A stretch of 64,000 nucleotides of DNA, taken from contig CAWDPQ010000009.1 of the NCBI GenBank assembly GCA_963804245.1, positions 310,001 to 374,000 on the forward strand, in the 5' to 3' direction. This document shows positions 25,194 through 35,672 of the stretch, piece after piece. How positions within the stretch are numbered: position 1 is the stretch's first letter; every line of letters begins with the position of its first letter. This stretch comes from CAWDPQ01 sp963804245. GTDB taxonomy: Bacteria > Acidobacteriota > Vicinamibacteria > Vicinamibacterales > 2-12-FULL-66-21. Below the pieces are notes generated by a model that saw nothing but the letters and a program-made list of their open reading frames with translations, had not been told where the DNA came from and made no database searches. The position numbers and the translations under genes are program-made.

Positions 25194-27869
25194 ATGCGGA
25201 TTTTTCGCGAATGGGTTCATCGCTGTCTCGGAACGCTCGATCCACGCCGCCGCGACCGCGAACTGGAAGAGGAGCTCCGGTCGCATCTGGAACTGGCCAC
25301 CGAAGACGCGCAGCGGCGAGGTCATACGCGGGAAGATGCGGTGCGCGTGGCACGGATTCGCGCCGGCGGCGTCTCCCAGACGATGGACGCACTCCGCGAT
25401 CAGCGAGGGCTGCCAAGCATCGACGCCCTGGTGCGGGACCTGCGTTTCGGTACCCGGATGCTGACGAAGGACCGCTGGATCACGCTGGCCGCCGTCGTCG
25501 CGCTGGCGATTGGCATCGCTGCCAACAACACGGTGTTCACGATCGTCAACGCGATCCTTCTGCGGGATCTGCCATTCGACGAGCCGGATCGAATTGTGGC
25601 GATCGGGGCCCGCGTCGGCAAGAGCCGTACGTTGGATGCGGGCGTCTCGTATGCCGATTTCCAGGACTGGCGGGCGGCGGTTCAGACCTTCGAGGGACTT
25701 GGCGCCATGAGAGAAACGACGATGAACGTCGGCGACGAGCGTGTCGCGCCGGAACGATTCATCGGATCGTATGTCTCGGCAAATGCATTCGGGCTTCTCA
25801 AGCAACGGCCGATACTCGGCCGCGAGTTCTTCCCGGACGACGACCGTCCGGGCGCGATCCCCGTCGTGATTATTGGCCATTCCATGTGGCGGAATCGCTA
25901 CGAGTCCGATCCCAACGTGCTCGGGCGCACGATCCGTGTGAATGGTGTTCCGTCGGTTGTGATTGGCGTCATGCCGGACGGTTTCGGCTTTCCCACGCGT
26001 TCACGGCTGTGGCAGCCCTTGGCGCTGCTGCCTGACAGGATGCTGGCCAGCCGCGACGCGCGCGAGCTCAGCGCCTTCGGGCGGCTGGCTGGCGCTGGCA
26101 GCGTCACGCAGGCCGTCGCCGAGTTGAGAGGAATCGCCGCCGCTCTCGAGCAGCAGTATCCGGACACGAATCGCGACGTTGCACCGATCGTAGCCCCGTA
26201 TCGTGAGCGGTCCGTCGGCGGCAAGGGTCGCGCCACGCTTCCAGTGCTGATGGGCGTCGTCGCGCTCGTGCTGCTGATGGCGTGCGCGAATGTGGCAAAT
26301 CTGCTGCTCGCGCGTGCGGCCGTGCGGTCGCACGAGATATCGGTTCGCATGGCGATCGGCGCCGGCCGCGCACAGATCATCCGGCAATTGCTCGTCGAGA
26401 GTCTCCTGCTGGCGACGTTGGCTGGAGCCGTCGGTTGGGGGCTATCTCTGACGGCGATTCGCGCGGTCTCCAGCGCGCTCGGCGCAGGTGGGGGTGGCCT
26501 TCCTTACTGGATCAGCTTTACGGTGGACGGGCGGGTGTTCGCATTCTCGGCAGGTATGTGTCTAGCCACTGCGTTGCTCTTCGGTCTCGTGCCAGCGCTG
26601 CAGACGTCGAAGCCAGGAATCGCCAATGTGCTCGCGGAAGCTGGCCGTGCCACTGCGGGAACAATCCGTAGTCGTCGCTGGGCGCACGGTCTCGTAGTGT
26701 TTCAACTGGCTCTGACCCCGATCCTGCTCACAGGCGGCGCACTGATGATGCGCAGCATCGTCGCACAATACGAGATGGACGCAGGCGTGGAGACCGACCG
26801 CATTATGTGGGCACGCCTGGATCTGCCGGAGGCGAAATATCCCGCGACCGAGGATCGCGTGCGCTTCTACCAGCAGCTCGACGAACGTCTGGCGGGGGTA
26901 CCGGGCCTGGCCGCTGCCTTCGCCAGCAACGCCCCGTTCGGCGGCGGAGCCGGGCGCAACCTCTGGCGCGACGACGAGGTGGTCAGTCGCGAGCCTCGGC
27001 GTCCACGAGTGCTGGTGGTTACTACGGGACCTCGCTATTTCGATACGTTCCGCAGGAGGATTGTCCGCGGCTCGGAGCCACCGCTTCTCACCGCCGACGA
27101 CGGTGCGGCCTCGGTCATTCTGAACGAGTGGCTCGCAGCAGCGGTGTTTCCCGGCGAGGATCCGATTGGACGGCGCATCCGCTTGACACTACCGAACGGA
27201 ACGTCGCCGGGGCCGGAATGGTTCACGGTCGCGGGAATTGCGCCGGACATCCGCCAAAGCAGTACAGAGGACGCAAGCGGACGTAATGGAGTGGTGTACG
27301 TGTCGTACGGGATCAATCCGCTGCCGAGTGCCAGTATCGTGGCGCGATCGGACTCAGATCCGTCGGTCGTGGCCAGCGTCCTTCGCGAGCAGGTCCGCGC
27401 CGTCGATCCCGATCTTCCGTTGTACGAGGTGATGACGTTGGACGACCTCCTGGCCGCATCAGACGAACGCGTCGGGCTGCGCGTGTTCGGAACGATGTTC
27501 GTGGTGATCGCCTTCGTGGCGCTGCTACTCGCGACCGTCGGACTCTACGCCGTCACCGCCTATGCCGCGGCGCAACGGACGCGCGAGATTGGGGTGCGTG
27601 TGGCGCTTGGCGCACAGGCGAAGCAAATCTGGTGGCTCATCACACGCAGCGCGGCGTGGCAGCTTGGAATCGGACTATCGATCGGAATGGTCGGGGCGAT
27701 CGGCATGGGCCGATTCCTGGGGAGTGTGTTAATCGGGACAAAAGCGATGGACCCGGTGACGTTGTTAGCCGTCGCGGGATTGCTCGCGGTGGTCGGTCTG
27801 TCCGCGTGTTTCCTCCCCGCACGTCGCGCGATGCGTCTCGATCCGGCTGCCGTCTTGCGGTACGAGTGA
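25194..27869 (+). CDS. ADOP-type ABC transporter permease controlled by PadR
   Basis: A 891-residue MacB/FtsX-type permease. It begins with the extra cytoplasmic segment typical of PadR-linked members (RRDRELEEELRSHLEL, helical). Then come TM1 with GIAANNTVFTIVNAIL, a periplasmic MacB-PCD domain, a first FtsX domain (VRMAIGAGR), a second periplasmic domain, and a second FtsX domain (GVRVALGAQ), ending PARRAMRLDPAAVLRYE. There is no ATPase domain. ATG 25194 is preferred; a GTG at 25173 overlapping the PadR stop is the alternative and would imply tighter coupling. Intact, unlike two of the other four ADOP loci in this window. Confidence 0.92.
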   Translation: MRIFREWVHRCLGTLDPRRRDRELEEELRSHLELATEDAQRRGHTREDAVRVARIRAGGVSQTMDALRDQRGLPSIDALVRDLRFGTRMLTKDRWITLAAVVALAIGIAANNTVFTIVNAILLRDLPFDEPDRIVAIGARVGKSRTLDAGVSYADFQDWRAAVQTFEGLGAMRETTMNVGDERVAPERFIGSYVSANAFGLLKQRPILGREFFPDDDRPGAIPVVIIGHSMWRNRYESDPNVLGRTIRVNGVPSVVIGVMPDGFGFPTRSRLWQPLALLPDRMLASRDARELSAFGRLAGAGSVTQAVAELRGIAAALEQQYPDTNRDVAPIVAPYRERSVGGKGRATLPVLMGVVALVLLMACANVANLLLARAAVRSHEISVRMAIGAGRAQIIRQLLVESLLLATLAGAVGWGLSLTAIRAVSSALGAGGGGLPYWISFTVDGRVFAFSAGMCLATALLFGLVPALQTSKPGIANVLAEAGRATAGTIRSRRWAHGLVVFQLALTPILLTGGALMMRSIVAQYEMDAGVETDRIMWARLDLPEAKYPATEDRVRFYQQLDERLAGVPGLAAAFASNAPFGGGAGRNLWRDDEVVSREPRRPRVLVVTTGPRYFDTFRRRIVRGSEPPLLTADDGAASVILNEWLAAAVFPGEDPIGRRIRLTLPNGTSPGPEWFTVAGIAPDIRQSSTEDASGRNGVVYVSYGINPLPSASIVARSDSDPSVVASVLREQVRAVDPDLPLYEVMTLDDLLAASDERVGLRVFGTMFVVIAFVALLLATVGLYAVTAYAAAQRTREIGVRVALGAQAKQIWWLITRSAAWQLGIGLSIGMVGAIGMGRFLGSVLIGTKAMDPVTLLAVAGLLAVVGLSACFLPARRAMRLDPAAVLRYE

Positions 27870-27893
27870 GGCGTCAGCCGCAGCGCATCAGGG

Positions 27894-28315
27894 CTAGGAG
27901 CTGGTTGGGGAACCCTTCGGCGACATCTCGACCTTGCCTCGAAGGAAGGCTCCTTCGGCGACCACCAGGCGCGGGGACGTGAGATCGCCGGTTACCGAGC
28001 CCTTGGCTCGAATCTCGACTTTCTCGCCAGCCGTCACGTTCCCAGTGACTGCGCCCATGATCACCACGGCCTTTGCCGAGATCGACGCGTTGATGTTGGC
28101 AGCGGGACCGATGGTGAGTGTGTGTTCGGGTACGTGACACGGCCTTCCACGTGACCATCGAGGGTGAGGTCTTCCGACGCGCTCAGTTCACCCTTGATGA
28201 CTACAGACTTTCCGAGCTCGATCTTCTCCGCAGTTCTGACATCGCCGGCCGAGGTCGCCGCACCCAAGCCTCGATCAGCGTCTCGCGGCCTCACGGCCTC
28301 ATCGTGCTTCCACAT
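27894..28315 (-). CDS. Bactofilin-family cytoskeletal protein, one frameshift
   Basis: ATG 28315 begins MWKHDEAVRPRDADRG, a disordered leader. EKIELGKSVVIKGELSASED and LTLDGHVEGRV follow, the first turns of the bactofilin beta-helix. Near 28128 the frame shifts; the other frame gives LTIGPAANINASISAKAVV, MGAVTGNVTAGEKVEI, GSVTGDLTSPRLVV and EGAFLRGKVEM, ending KGSPTSS at 27894. Together they give about 140 residues, normal for a bactofilin. These proteins polymerise without nucleotide and shape cell wall or stalks. It converges with the permease gene, 24 bp apart. Confidence 0.8.
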
Positions 28316-28536
28316 CCCGGGCCTCGCTTTGAGCTCGTCCACATCGTCGTACCTAAGTGAAACGCGTTCGACCTTAGCACGCCATGATGTGAGGGGCAAG
28401 CGACCTTGCCGATCAAGACATCGCCAAATAGGCACCACGCTGCGTGCATGCGGAAGGTCATCGCAATCGTCTGAAGCCGCCTGCCAGCCGAGGAGGAAAA
28501 GCGGTACAGTCTGATGTCGACGTGACGGCAGAACTC

Positions 28537-29082
28537 ATGACGCTGCAGGTTCGGAGTCGCCGACAATGGCGCGCCTGGCTGGCAAAGCACCACACGTCGA
28601 GTCCAGGGGTCTGGCTCGTGTTCCACAAGGCCCACACAGGTGTGAAGTCGATTCCCTACGAAGACGTCGTTCGTGAGGCGCTGTGCTTTGGATGGATCGA
28701 CAGTCTTGTCAAGCGTCTCGATGACGATCGCTACGCTTTCAAGGTCACGCCGCGGCAGCCCACGAGCAAGTGGTCGGACATCAATCGGAAACGGTGGGCG
28801 GAGCTCAAGGCTGCCGGCCTGCTCACATCGGCCGGTCTCGCGGCGCCACCAACGAGCAACACCTACGCGCCACGACCGGTAGTCCCGGAACTACCCGCCT
28901 ATATCGCCAAAGCGCTGAAGGCTAACTCCAGGGCGTGGGAGTTCTTTCAGGAGCTTGCGCCAACCTACCGGCGTCACTTCGTGGTCTGGATTCACATTGC
29001 GAAACGGCCGGAAACGCGGGAGAAGCGAATTCGCGAATCGATCCGTCTGCTGGCAGCCGGGAAGAAGCTGGGCTTGAAGTAG
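28537..29082 (+). CDS. YdeI/OmpD-associated family protein
   Basis: About 181 residues. The first half has the YdeI-like core (WRAWLAKHHTSSPGVWLVF; YEDVVREALCFGWIDSLVKR; YAFKVTPRQPTSKWSDINR), the second half a helical domain with WEFFQELAPTYRRHFVVWI and RIRESIRLLAAGKKLGLK. Family members are cytoplasmic and poorly characterised. The ATG chosen is the first close to the conserved start; the frame is open to 28444 with in-frame GTG alternatives. Stands alone. Confidence 0.82.
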   Translation: MTLQVRSRRQWRAWLAKHHTSSPGVWLVFHKAHTGVKSIPYEDVVREALCFGWIDSLVKRLDDDRYAFKVTPRQPTSKWSDINRKRWAELKAAGLLTSAGLAAPPTSNTYAPRPVVPELPAYIAKALKANSRAWEFFQELAPTYRRHFVVWIHIAKRPETREKRIRESIRLLAAGKKLGLK

Positions 29083-29097
29083 TCACGGACCATCGAC

Positions 29098-31593
29098 TCA
29101 CGTCTGACGAAGGACCCTGATCGGGTCGATGCGCATGGCGCGCAGGGCAGGAATCACGGACGCCGTGATGCCGGCAATCGCCAGCACGACACATCCACCG
29201 GCAAACGTCAGCGGATCGGTTGCCGTCACGCCAAACAGCTGCGCCTCGATGTACCGCGTGCCGAGGAGCGCGCCTGTGAGACCGATTGCCACTCCGATCC
29301 CGAGCAGTCGAAGTCCTTGCCCCAACAGCAGGGTGACAATCGATGCCGGTTGTGCGCCGATGGCGAGGCGAATTCCGATTTCCGGCGTCCGCTCGGCGGC
29401 GACGTGCGCCATCACTCCATAGAGACCAAGAACCGCGAGTATCAACGCGACGGCGCCAAAGAGGCCGACGAGTGTGGCCATCATCCGTTGCCTGCTCAGC
29501 GTTCGATCCAGAACATCGCGGAGCAGCTGCGGACGCTCGACGGCAAGCTGGCTATCGACTTGCCGCACGGCTTCGCGAATCGCCGGAACGAGCGACATGG
29601 GGTTGCTCGCGGCGCGCACGTGCAACGCGACGCTCGACTCATAGTTCTGCGCCAGCAGCAGATAATAGGTTGGCGGCCTCTCGCGCTCCACAGTGCTGGT
29701 GTAGACCGTATCGGGGACGACGCCGACGATGACCTGCAGTTGCGCATTGTCGTCGCGACTTTCGTCTCGCAACGTTTTGCCTATCGGATCCTCGTTTGGC
29801 CAGAGCCGGTCCGCCAGCGACTTGGTCACGATGGTCACCCGCGCGTGTTGGGACCGTCGGACGTATCGAAAGAGCGTCCACGAAGGATCGGAATGTTCAT
29901 CGTTTCGAAGTAGCGATGGCTGACAACGTTGGCGCGAACGCCCAGAGCATTGCTGTTGTCCTTCTCGATCGGGCGGCCATCCGTGCTGACGGCGGTTGAC
30001 CGCGCGCCGCCACTGAGAACCGTCATCCGCGCAGCGCTGGCAGCGACAACGCCTGGCAGAGCCTCTACACGGGAAAGAATCTGTTCGTACACTGCCAATC
30101 CGGCAGCGGGCCCCCTTGAACCCCCTTCAAAGTAGCCGCGCGCTTCGAGATTGAGAGAGGCGACGAGGGTCTGATCCACCTGGTAACCCAGTTCCACCGA
30201 GTACGCGTTCTCGAGCGTGCGGAGGAAAAGGCCGGCTCCCACGAGGAGCACGAGGCTCACTGCGACCTGAAGGATGACGAACGCACCGCGCATCCAGTGA
30301 GCGCGCCGCGCGGGCGCCGGTCGCAACGGTGCCTCCCTCCGCGCGAAGTGGCGCGGTCGTATTCCGTCGAAACGCCTGAAAGACTGGGGCGAGCCCAAAG
30401 AGCAGCCCGCTTCCAACACCAACGACGAGCGTGAAGCCGAGGACGCGCGCGTTCACGGAGAGGTCAACAGCCTCCGGAATCACGAAGGTGTGGAGCAGCG
30501 GCGTGCTTACGCGAGTGACGAGCAGCGCCCCGATCGAGCCCAGGATCCCAAGGAGCACGGATTCGGTGAGCCATTGACGGACGAGCCTTGCACGGCTGGC
30601 GCCGATCGCGATCCGCACGGCGACCTCCCTCTCGCGCGACACCGCGCGCGCGAGCAGCAGGCTCGCGACATTCACGCAGGCGACCAGGAGCACCATCAAC
30701 ACGGCACCCGCGAGCTGCCGCAGAATCGGTCGCGTCGCGACGCGGAGGCCTCGGCCCTCGCCGAGCGGCGCAAGGATAAACCGCCGGTTGCGGTTCGTAT
30801 CCGGGTACGCGGTCTGGAGGCGGCTGGAAATGACTTCAGCGCGCGACGCCACCTGGTCGATGCTGGCGCCACTCGGCAGCCGACCCACCATACTCAATCC
30901 TCTCGATCGGCGCAGGTCGAAAATCCCCGAATGACCGCGCGAGCGCCGCAGCGCCGCTGACGCCGGATCCACTTCGGGCTGAAGCGCGGTTGGAACCCAG
31001 ACGTCCGTCGCGACTCCGAGGAGCGGACCGGCGAACCCTGGTGGTGCGACACCGATGAGCGTGTACGGGTTGCTGTTGAGACGAATCGTCTGGCCGATCA
31101 GCGACTGGTCGGCATTGAACACCCGCTGCCAGAGCGCATGCGAGATGACCGCCACGCGAACGGGCGCCCCGAGTCGATCATCGTCGGGCGTAAACCCGCG
31201 ACCGAATGGGGTTTTGATCCCGAGAACCTCGAAGTAGTTGCCGCTCACGAGCTGCCCGGCGAGAGGTTCCGGCTGACCGTTCGCATCCATCGTGATTGAC
31301 ACCGGCGTATAGGCCGCCAGCGACGCAAACGTCCCACTGTCCCGCAAGTCGAAATAGTCCGGATAGGACGAGTTCGAGTAGAGGTTGTTGCCGGATGACG
31401 TATAGACGTCAACGAGGCTGTCCGGATCCGAGACTGGAGCATCGCGCAGAAGGACGGCGTCGACGGCGCTGAAGATGACCGAGTTGGCGCCAATACCAAG
31501 GGCGAGCGTCGCAATGACCGTTGCCGCGAAGGTAGGCGCGCGCAACAGCGCCCGCAGTGCGTAGCGAAAATCGCGACTGAGATCGGATAACAC
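29098..31593 (-). pseudogene. ADOP-type permease broken by two frameshifts
   Basis: Three successive frames together make one full permease. From 31593: MLSDLSRDFRYALRALLR, LGIGANSVIFSAVDAVLL, MacB-PCD domain and first FtsX domain (VRIAIGASR). Near 30310 the frame changes; the next piece covers AFVILQVAVSLVLLVGAGL and the second periplasmic domain up to RGRSFDTSDGPNTRG. Near 29838 it changes again to the second FtsX domain (GIRLAIGAQ) and the tail ALRAMRIDPIRVLRQT. All conserved segments are present, so the decay is recent or the lesions are sequence errors. Confidence 0.85.
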
Positions 31594-31820
31594 GACGAAC
31601 TCCTTGGTGGAAGGAAGCGCCTGGAGCTTAGACGCCGGAACGGTCGCTCAGTTAGTGAGAATGTTCCCACCCGAGATCACGAGGCAGCCAACAGGAGGTT
31701 AGGAGATCAGGAGTCTCTTAGTTCTCGGTTGCGCCTCCTGAAAGGGGATGTGGCGAATGGCTCAGGCGGCTCGAGGAGTCGGCCTGCGCTATCGCTTCTT
31801 CACGTAAACACTGGGGTGTG

Positions 31821-32200
31821 TCAGCGCTTGAGCCCCGCTCGAAGGCTCGTTGCGTTGAAGTTGAGGAGCAGGCCAACTGGATGTCCAGCGAGCTTCAGGT
31901 ATGTGATCACTTGAGCGAGATGGACGGGGTGGATGCGGTCGACCGCCTTGACCTCGACAACGACCGTTTCTTGAACGAGAAGATCAAGCCTGAAAGTTTC
32001 GGCACACGCTGCCCACGATAGGTCAGTCCGATTTGGCGCTCGGTCTCGACCTGCAGTCCGCACGCGCGAATTTCAATGACCATGCAATGACGATAGATTG
32101 ATTCCAGCAGGCCCGGGCCAGCGTGCGGTGCATCCGCGATCGCACAGCCAATAATTTTCTCAGTCAAAGCATTGGCGTCGCTGACGTTGAATTTGTCCAT
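31821..32200 (-). pseudogene. GxxExxY-family protein, one or more frameshifts
   Basis: The first frame from 32200 contains the family signature GLLESIY (GxxExxY) and VETERQIGLTYRGQRV. Near 32005 the frame shifts to FRLDLLVQETVVVEVKAVD, whose D...E-V-K spacing is that of PD-(D/E)xK nuclease-like folds, and ends LLLNFNATSLRAGLKR. The combined length (about 125 residues) is normal. The biological role of the family is unknown; it occurs widely in environmental bacteria. Confidence 0.75.
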
Positions 32201-32374
32201 CCGATCTTCTGCAGCACGATCGGCACCAGATTCAGTTGCTCGGATGATTGGCCGAGTCCCACGCGAGATCGCAGTTCTTCAACAAGCTGCTGTCGCAATC
32301 GTGGCAAGTTCTTTACCCTTAACCCTCCTGATCTCCTGATCTCCTGTTGGAGGGCTCCTGAGCTCCGCACCGAC

Positions 32375-33238
32375 TCACGCCACCCAAGTACCATCGGGCA
32401 CCGGACGCTCCGGGACGACGAGTGCCGGCAGCAGGCCATCGGCGTGGCCGACGTCGAACAGCATGCCCGCGGATTCCACGCCGCCGATCGCTCGTGCCGT
32501 GATGTTCAAGATGAAGAGCGCCTGGCGTCCGACCAACGCCTGTGGCTCCGCGCGCTCGTGGCGGATGCCGGCGACGATGGTCCGTTCGTGATCGCCGAAG
32601 TTCACGGAAAGCTTCATCAGTTTCCGCGACGCTGGTATGGGCTCGACCGCTTGGATGGTGCCCACGCGAACGTCCAGTGCGTCCGGCGACGCGTGTTCGG
32701 TGCGAACGGGCGCAGGCCGGAACGGCGCAATCGGAGCTTCAGCCAGGAGTCTCTCGATCTGGCCCAGATGATTGAGGTCGTGAGCGGCGTACAGATCCAC
32801 AAGGTGTCTGATCGATTCCTCGCCACGCTCGCCGTGAACACCGTAGTGATCCATGAGCGCCGGGTCGACGCGACGGAGCACGCGCAGCGTGCCGGCACGT
32901 GTCGTCGCGAAGAGCTGGAGCGATTCGAAAGGATCGGCCGCCTCGTAGCGAAACGCTTCGGCCCACCGATCCTGATCGAATGGCTGCAAGGCCACGGCGT
33001 TGTGCGCCAGGACCGACCGGAACCGCCAGGCGCCGACCAGCTCCGTGTCTGAGAGGTGAGCAAGGATCTGCGTGACAGACCAGCGCTTCGGTTCCGGTGT
33101 CCACGAGAGCTGTTGCAGCGTCCGTCCCACGACAGCCCGGCGAATCACCATCGGCGTCGTCTCGAGCACCTCCCATGGGTCGCGCGAGCCGAGCAGCGCA
33201 AGCAAGCGATCGCGATATTGCAGCGGCGTTTCCTGCAT
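32375..33238 (-). CDS. DinB-like domain fused to a tRNA-binding (EMAP/CsaA-like) domain
   Basis: A 287-residue protein from ATG 33238 (AGAGAGGATC upstream). Residues 1-175 match DinB-type four-helix proteins: WSVTQILAHLSDTELVGAWR, SLQLFATTRAGTLRVL, and HLVDLYAAHDLNHLGQIERL with His residues for metal. Residues 190-287 form an OB fold of the tRNA_bind type found in CsaA and at the end of MetRS (LDVRVGTIQAVEPIPASRK; IVAGIRHERAEPQALVG; SAGMLFDVGHADG; VPDGTWVA). The frame continues upstream into the dispersed repeat, which I do not count as coding. The combination is unusual; a role linking thiol chemistry with tRNA or protein quality is speculation. Confidence 0.85.
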   Translation of the reverse strand: MQETPLQYRDRLLALLGSRDPWEVLETTPMVIRRAVVGRTLQQLSWTPEPKRWSVTQILAHLSDTELVGAWRFRSVLAHNAVALQPFDQDRWAEAFRYEAADPFESLQLFATTRAGTLRVLRRVDPALMDHYGVHGERGEESIRHLVDLYAAHDLNHLGQIERLLAEAPIAPFRPAPVRTEHASPDALDVRVGTIQAVEPIPASRKLMKLSVNFGDHERTIVAGIRHERAEPQALVGRQALFILNITARAIGGVESAGMLFDVGHADGLLPALVVPERPVPDGTWVA

Positions 33239-33280
33239 AGATCCTCTCTTCAGTGCGCGTGCAGCCCCATCGTTTCTCAA

Positions 33281-33448
33281 GGCGCTGGGGCCCTCCGCCT
33301 CCGCGCGCCAACAATCCATGCGCGCTACGGCGAGACCTCGCCGTAGCTGGTCGCCCTCGCCTGTTCCGCGACCAGCGGAGGCGGGCACCCTCAAGCGCTT
33401 CTCGCTCGGCGGCTACGCGCCTCGCTCGGGCCGCAGGCGCTCTTCTTC
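33281..33448 (-). repeat. Dispersed GC-rich repeat, copy B (inverted)
   Basis: Reverse-complement copy of the 8705-8910 repeat: CTACGGCGAGACCTCGCCGTAG stem region, the CCTCCGCGCGCCAACAATCC landmark, and AAGCGCTTCTCGCTCGG towards its right end. It abuts the 5' side of the DinB/tRNA-binding gene. Confidence 0.85.
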
Positions 33449-33845
33449 TTTAGTGCGCTTGGGGCCCCACCCCCAAGCGCTTCTCGCTCGGCGGCTACGC
33501 GCCTCGCTCGGACCGCAGGCGCTCTTCCTCTTAGGGCCTGGGGCCCCCCCCCCGAGCTTCTCGCTCTGCGCCTCCACGCCCCGCTCGCGCCCCACACGCT
33601 CTCCCCCTTCGTGCGCTCGGGCCCCCAGCCCCACGCGCTTCTGGCTCAGCGGCTTCGCTCGGCCGCAGGCGCTCTTCCTCTTTAGTGCGCTTGGGGCCCC
33701 ACCCCCAAGCGCTTCTCGCTCGGCGGCTACGCGCCTCGCTCGGGCCGCAGGCGCTCTTCCTCTTTAGTGCGCTTGGGGCCCCACCCCCAAGCGCTTCTCG
33801 CTCGGCGGCTACGCGCCTCGCTCGGGCCGCAGGCGCTCTTCCTTC
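33449..33845 (-). repeat. Tandem array of about 82-bp units from the dispersed repeat
   Basis: Five consecutive units beginning near 33449, 33530, 33607, 33681 and 33763. The last two are almost identical over 82 bp. Each unit holds a hairpin GCGCTTGGGG-CCCCAC-CCCCAAGCGC (degenerate in the middle units) and GGCTACGCGCCTCGCTCG. Frames through the array are repetitive and Arg/Ala/Pro-rich on both strands, as expected from GC-rich repeats, and should not be called genes. Confidence 0.85.
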
Positions 33846-35175
33846 TTCCTTCTTACTTCGTCCTTTCTTCGGAGTCCCATCCGCTCCAATCGCTGGTCGA
33901 ACCTCGGATCCCCGCGCAGGCTGTCCCATTGCGGCGCGACCGCCAGATGCACGAGGCTGGGATCGTGGTCCGCGATCGCGAGATCAAGCTGCCGGAACGC
34001 TTCATCCAGCTTGCCCGCCTCACCAAACATCAGGGCCAGCTGAAACGGCGGGAAGTTCTGACGTGACGCCATGTCGAGCGTGTAAGCAAGAACGCCGGCC
34101 CGGCCGCCGGCAGCGTAGGCCCGCTTCAAATCTTCGAGCGCCTCAGCAGGGACTCCATGCGCCTCGGCGTGTTTCAGGCCCTCGGCCATCTGGCGGTCGA
34201 AGTCTCCTTCTTCCAGTACACGCCGGCGAGGAACTCGCGCGCCAGCAGATGCCGCGGATTGAGTGCGAGCGCTCTGTTCGCCCACGTAATAACCTCGTCG
34301 TCCTGTCGCAGGTGCCAATGTGAGAGGGCGATTTGGGTGTGCACCAGGGCCGAGGACGGATTGCGCTCGAGGGCCTTTTGCTTCGCGGCGAGCCCCTTCT
34401 CGCCCTCGCCGAGTGCTTCCAGCAATCGTCCGTAGAGGAGGTATGCGTCGGTGTGATCCGGATCGAGCTCCAACGCGCGCTCCAGACTGCGCTGTGCTCC
34501 GACCCAGTTCCAGTCGCTCAGGAACAGCACCGTGCCCAACGCCACCTGCGCGTCGGCACACGTCGGCTCCATCGCCAGCGCGCGAAGTGCCGCGCTCCGC
34601 GCTTCCGCGTAAGCCTCCGGCGGCGTGACCAGACGAAGCTCCGCCTGGGCACAGCAGGCCAGCGCCAACCCGGCGTGCGCTGCGGCGTAGGTGGGTCGAG
34701 CATGATCGCCGACCGGAATGCCGCGACGGCCTTGGGAATCTCCGGCATCGACGCCGTCAGCAGATGCGATCGACCGCGGCCGATCAGCTCATAGACCGCG
34801 GGTTGGGCAGGCAGAACGCCAATCGGCCATCGCATCGAGATGGCGTCGCGCGTGGCGGGACGTCGGACCACCTCGACGGTGAAGCGATAGCCGGCGCGTG
34901 AGACCGTTTCGATGCAGCCGCGATCGCCGAGCGCTCGACGCAGGTTCGAGACGTGCACGGAAACGATGCCTTCTTCCACGTGCGCGTCGGCCAGACCTCC
35001 TGCAACAGTTCGGGCCTGCTCACCAGCCGGCCGCCTCGCCGCACGAGCGCCACGAGGAGATCGTGCGCTTTCGGCTCGAGCAGGATGACGCGATCGCCCT
35101 TGGCGAGTCGTCGCTGACGACGTCCAGAGCGAATCCGCCGAAGTCGTAGATCTCCTGGCCGGTGGCGTTGACCAT
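33809..35175 (-). pseudogene. Winged-helix (CadC/OmpR-type) TPR regulator, several frameshifts
   Basis: Pieces in different frames assemble into one gene. From 35175: MVNATGQEIYDFGGFALDVV, then LLVALVRRGGRLVSRPELLQ, then VSVHVSNLRRALGDRG and SRAGYRFTVEVV, which together are a Trans_reg_C DNA-binding domain. TPR repeats follow (ALAMEPTCADAQVALGTVLF; ALELDPDHTDAYLLYGRL; ALERNPSSALVHTQIAL; ALALNPRHLLAREFLAGVY) and AVAPQWDSLRGDPRFDQRL near the end. At least four shifts are needed. The last residues (EVRRKKEERLRPERGA) come from the repeat array, which supplies the stop. Family members regulate transcription and signal through TPRs. Confidence 0.75.
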
Positions 35176-35253
35176 CACCTTAATCGAATCTTAGGCGTTC
35201 CTTCAGGACTTCGATACAAGCGCTTGGTTACATATCTATATCAAGGAGGTCGA

Positions 35254-35642
35254 CATGCACGATCCATTCATTGGGACGTGGAAGCTCAATCCTGGAAAAT
35301 CGCAATTCGATCCAAATCATCGGCCGAGCGAGGCCACGATGCGCTGGGAGCTGGACGCCGATGGCACACAGTGATGAAGGCGGAAGGGCTCAACAGCAAG
35401 GGAGAGCGCGTAGTCGAGCGGCCGCAGCAGCTCATTCCGGACGGAAAGGCCTATCCGGTTCCCGATTTTCCCGGGTTGCAAGCGGTCACCAGCCGGCCGC
35501 AGCCGAATGCCATTCACGCGGAGGTACGGAGAGAGGACGGGACGATTGCTGGCCAGGGCCGCTACGTCGTGGCCGACGATGGGCAGTCGCTGTCGGCAAC
35601 GACGGCCAGCTGATACGCAGCTGCGACGCTTCGAGACCTTGA
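35254..35642 (+). pseudogene. Small lipocalin-like protein, frameshifted
   Basis: ATG 35254 has a perfect AAGGAGG upstream and begins MHDPFIGTWKLNPGKSQFDP, the common start of small acidobacterial proteins with a calycin-like fold. The frame stops at 35370, but an adjacent frame continues VMKAEGLNSKGERVVERPQQ and RYVVADDGQSLSATTA. The end is also shifted, giving NDGQLIRSCDASRP. Two corrections give roughly 125 residues. Function unknown. Confidence 0.55.
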
Positions 35643-35672
35643 CCGTCTGGGATCGGCAATAGGCTGATTACA

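Noticed and set aside
33449..33845. Possible CRISPR array
   Set aside because: Units of about 82 bp follow each other without unique spacers, and there are no cas genes. It is a tandem repeat of the dispersed element.
33253..33930. Several overlapping open frames encoding repeated RLGPHPQALLARRLRASL-type sequence on both strands
   Set aside because: They arise from the GC-rich tandem repeat being read in all frames; the same peptide recurs with the DNA unit and nothing suggests translation.
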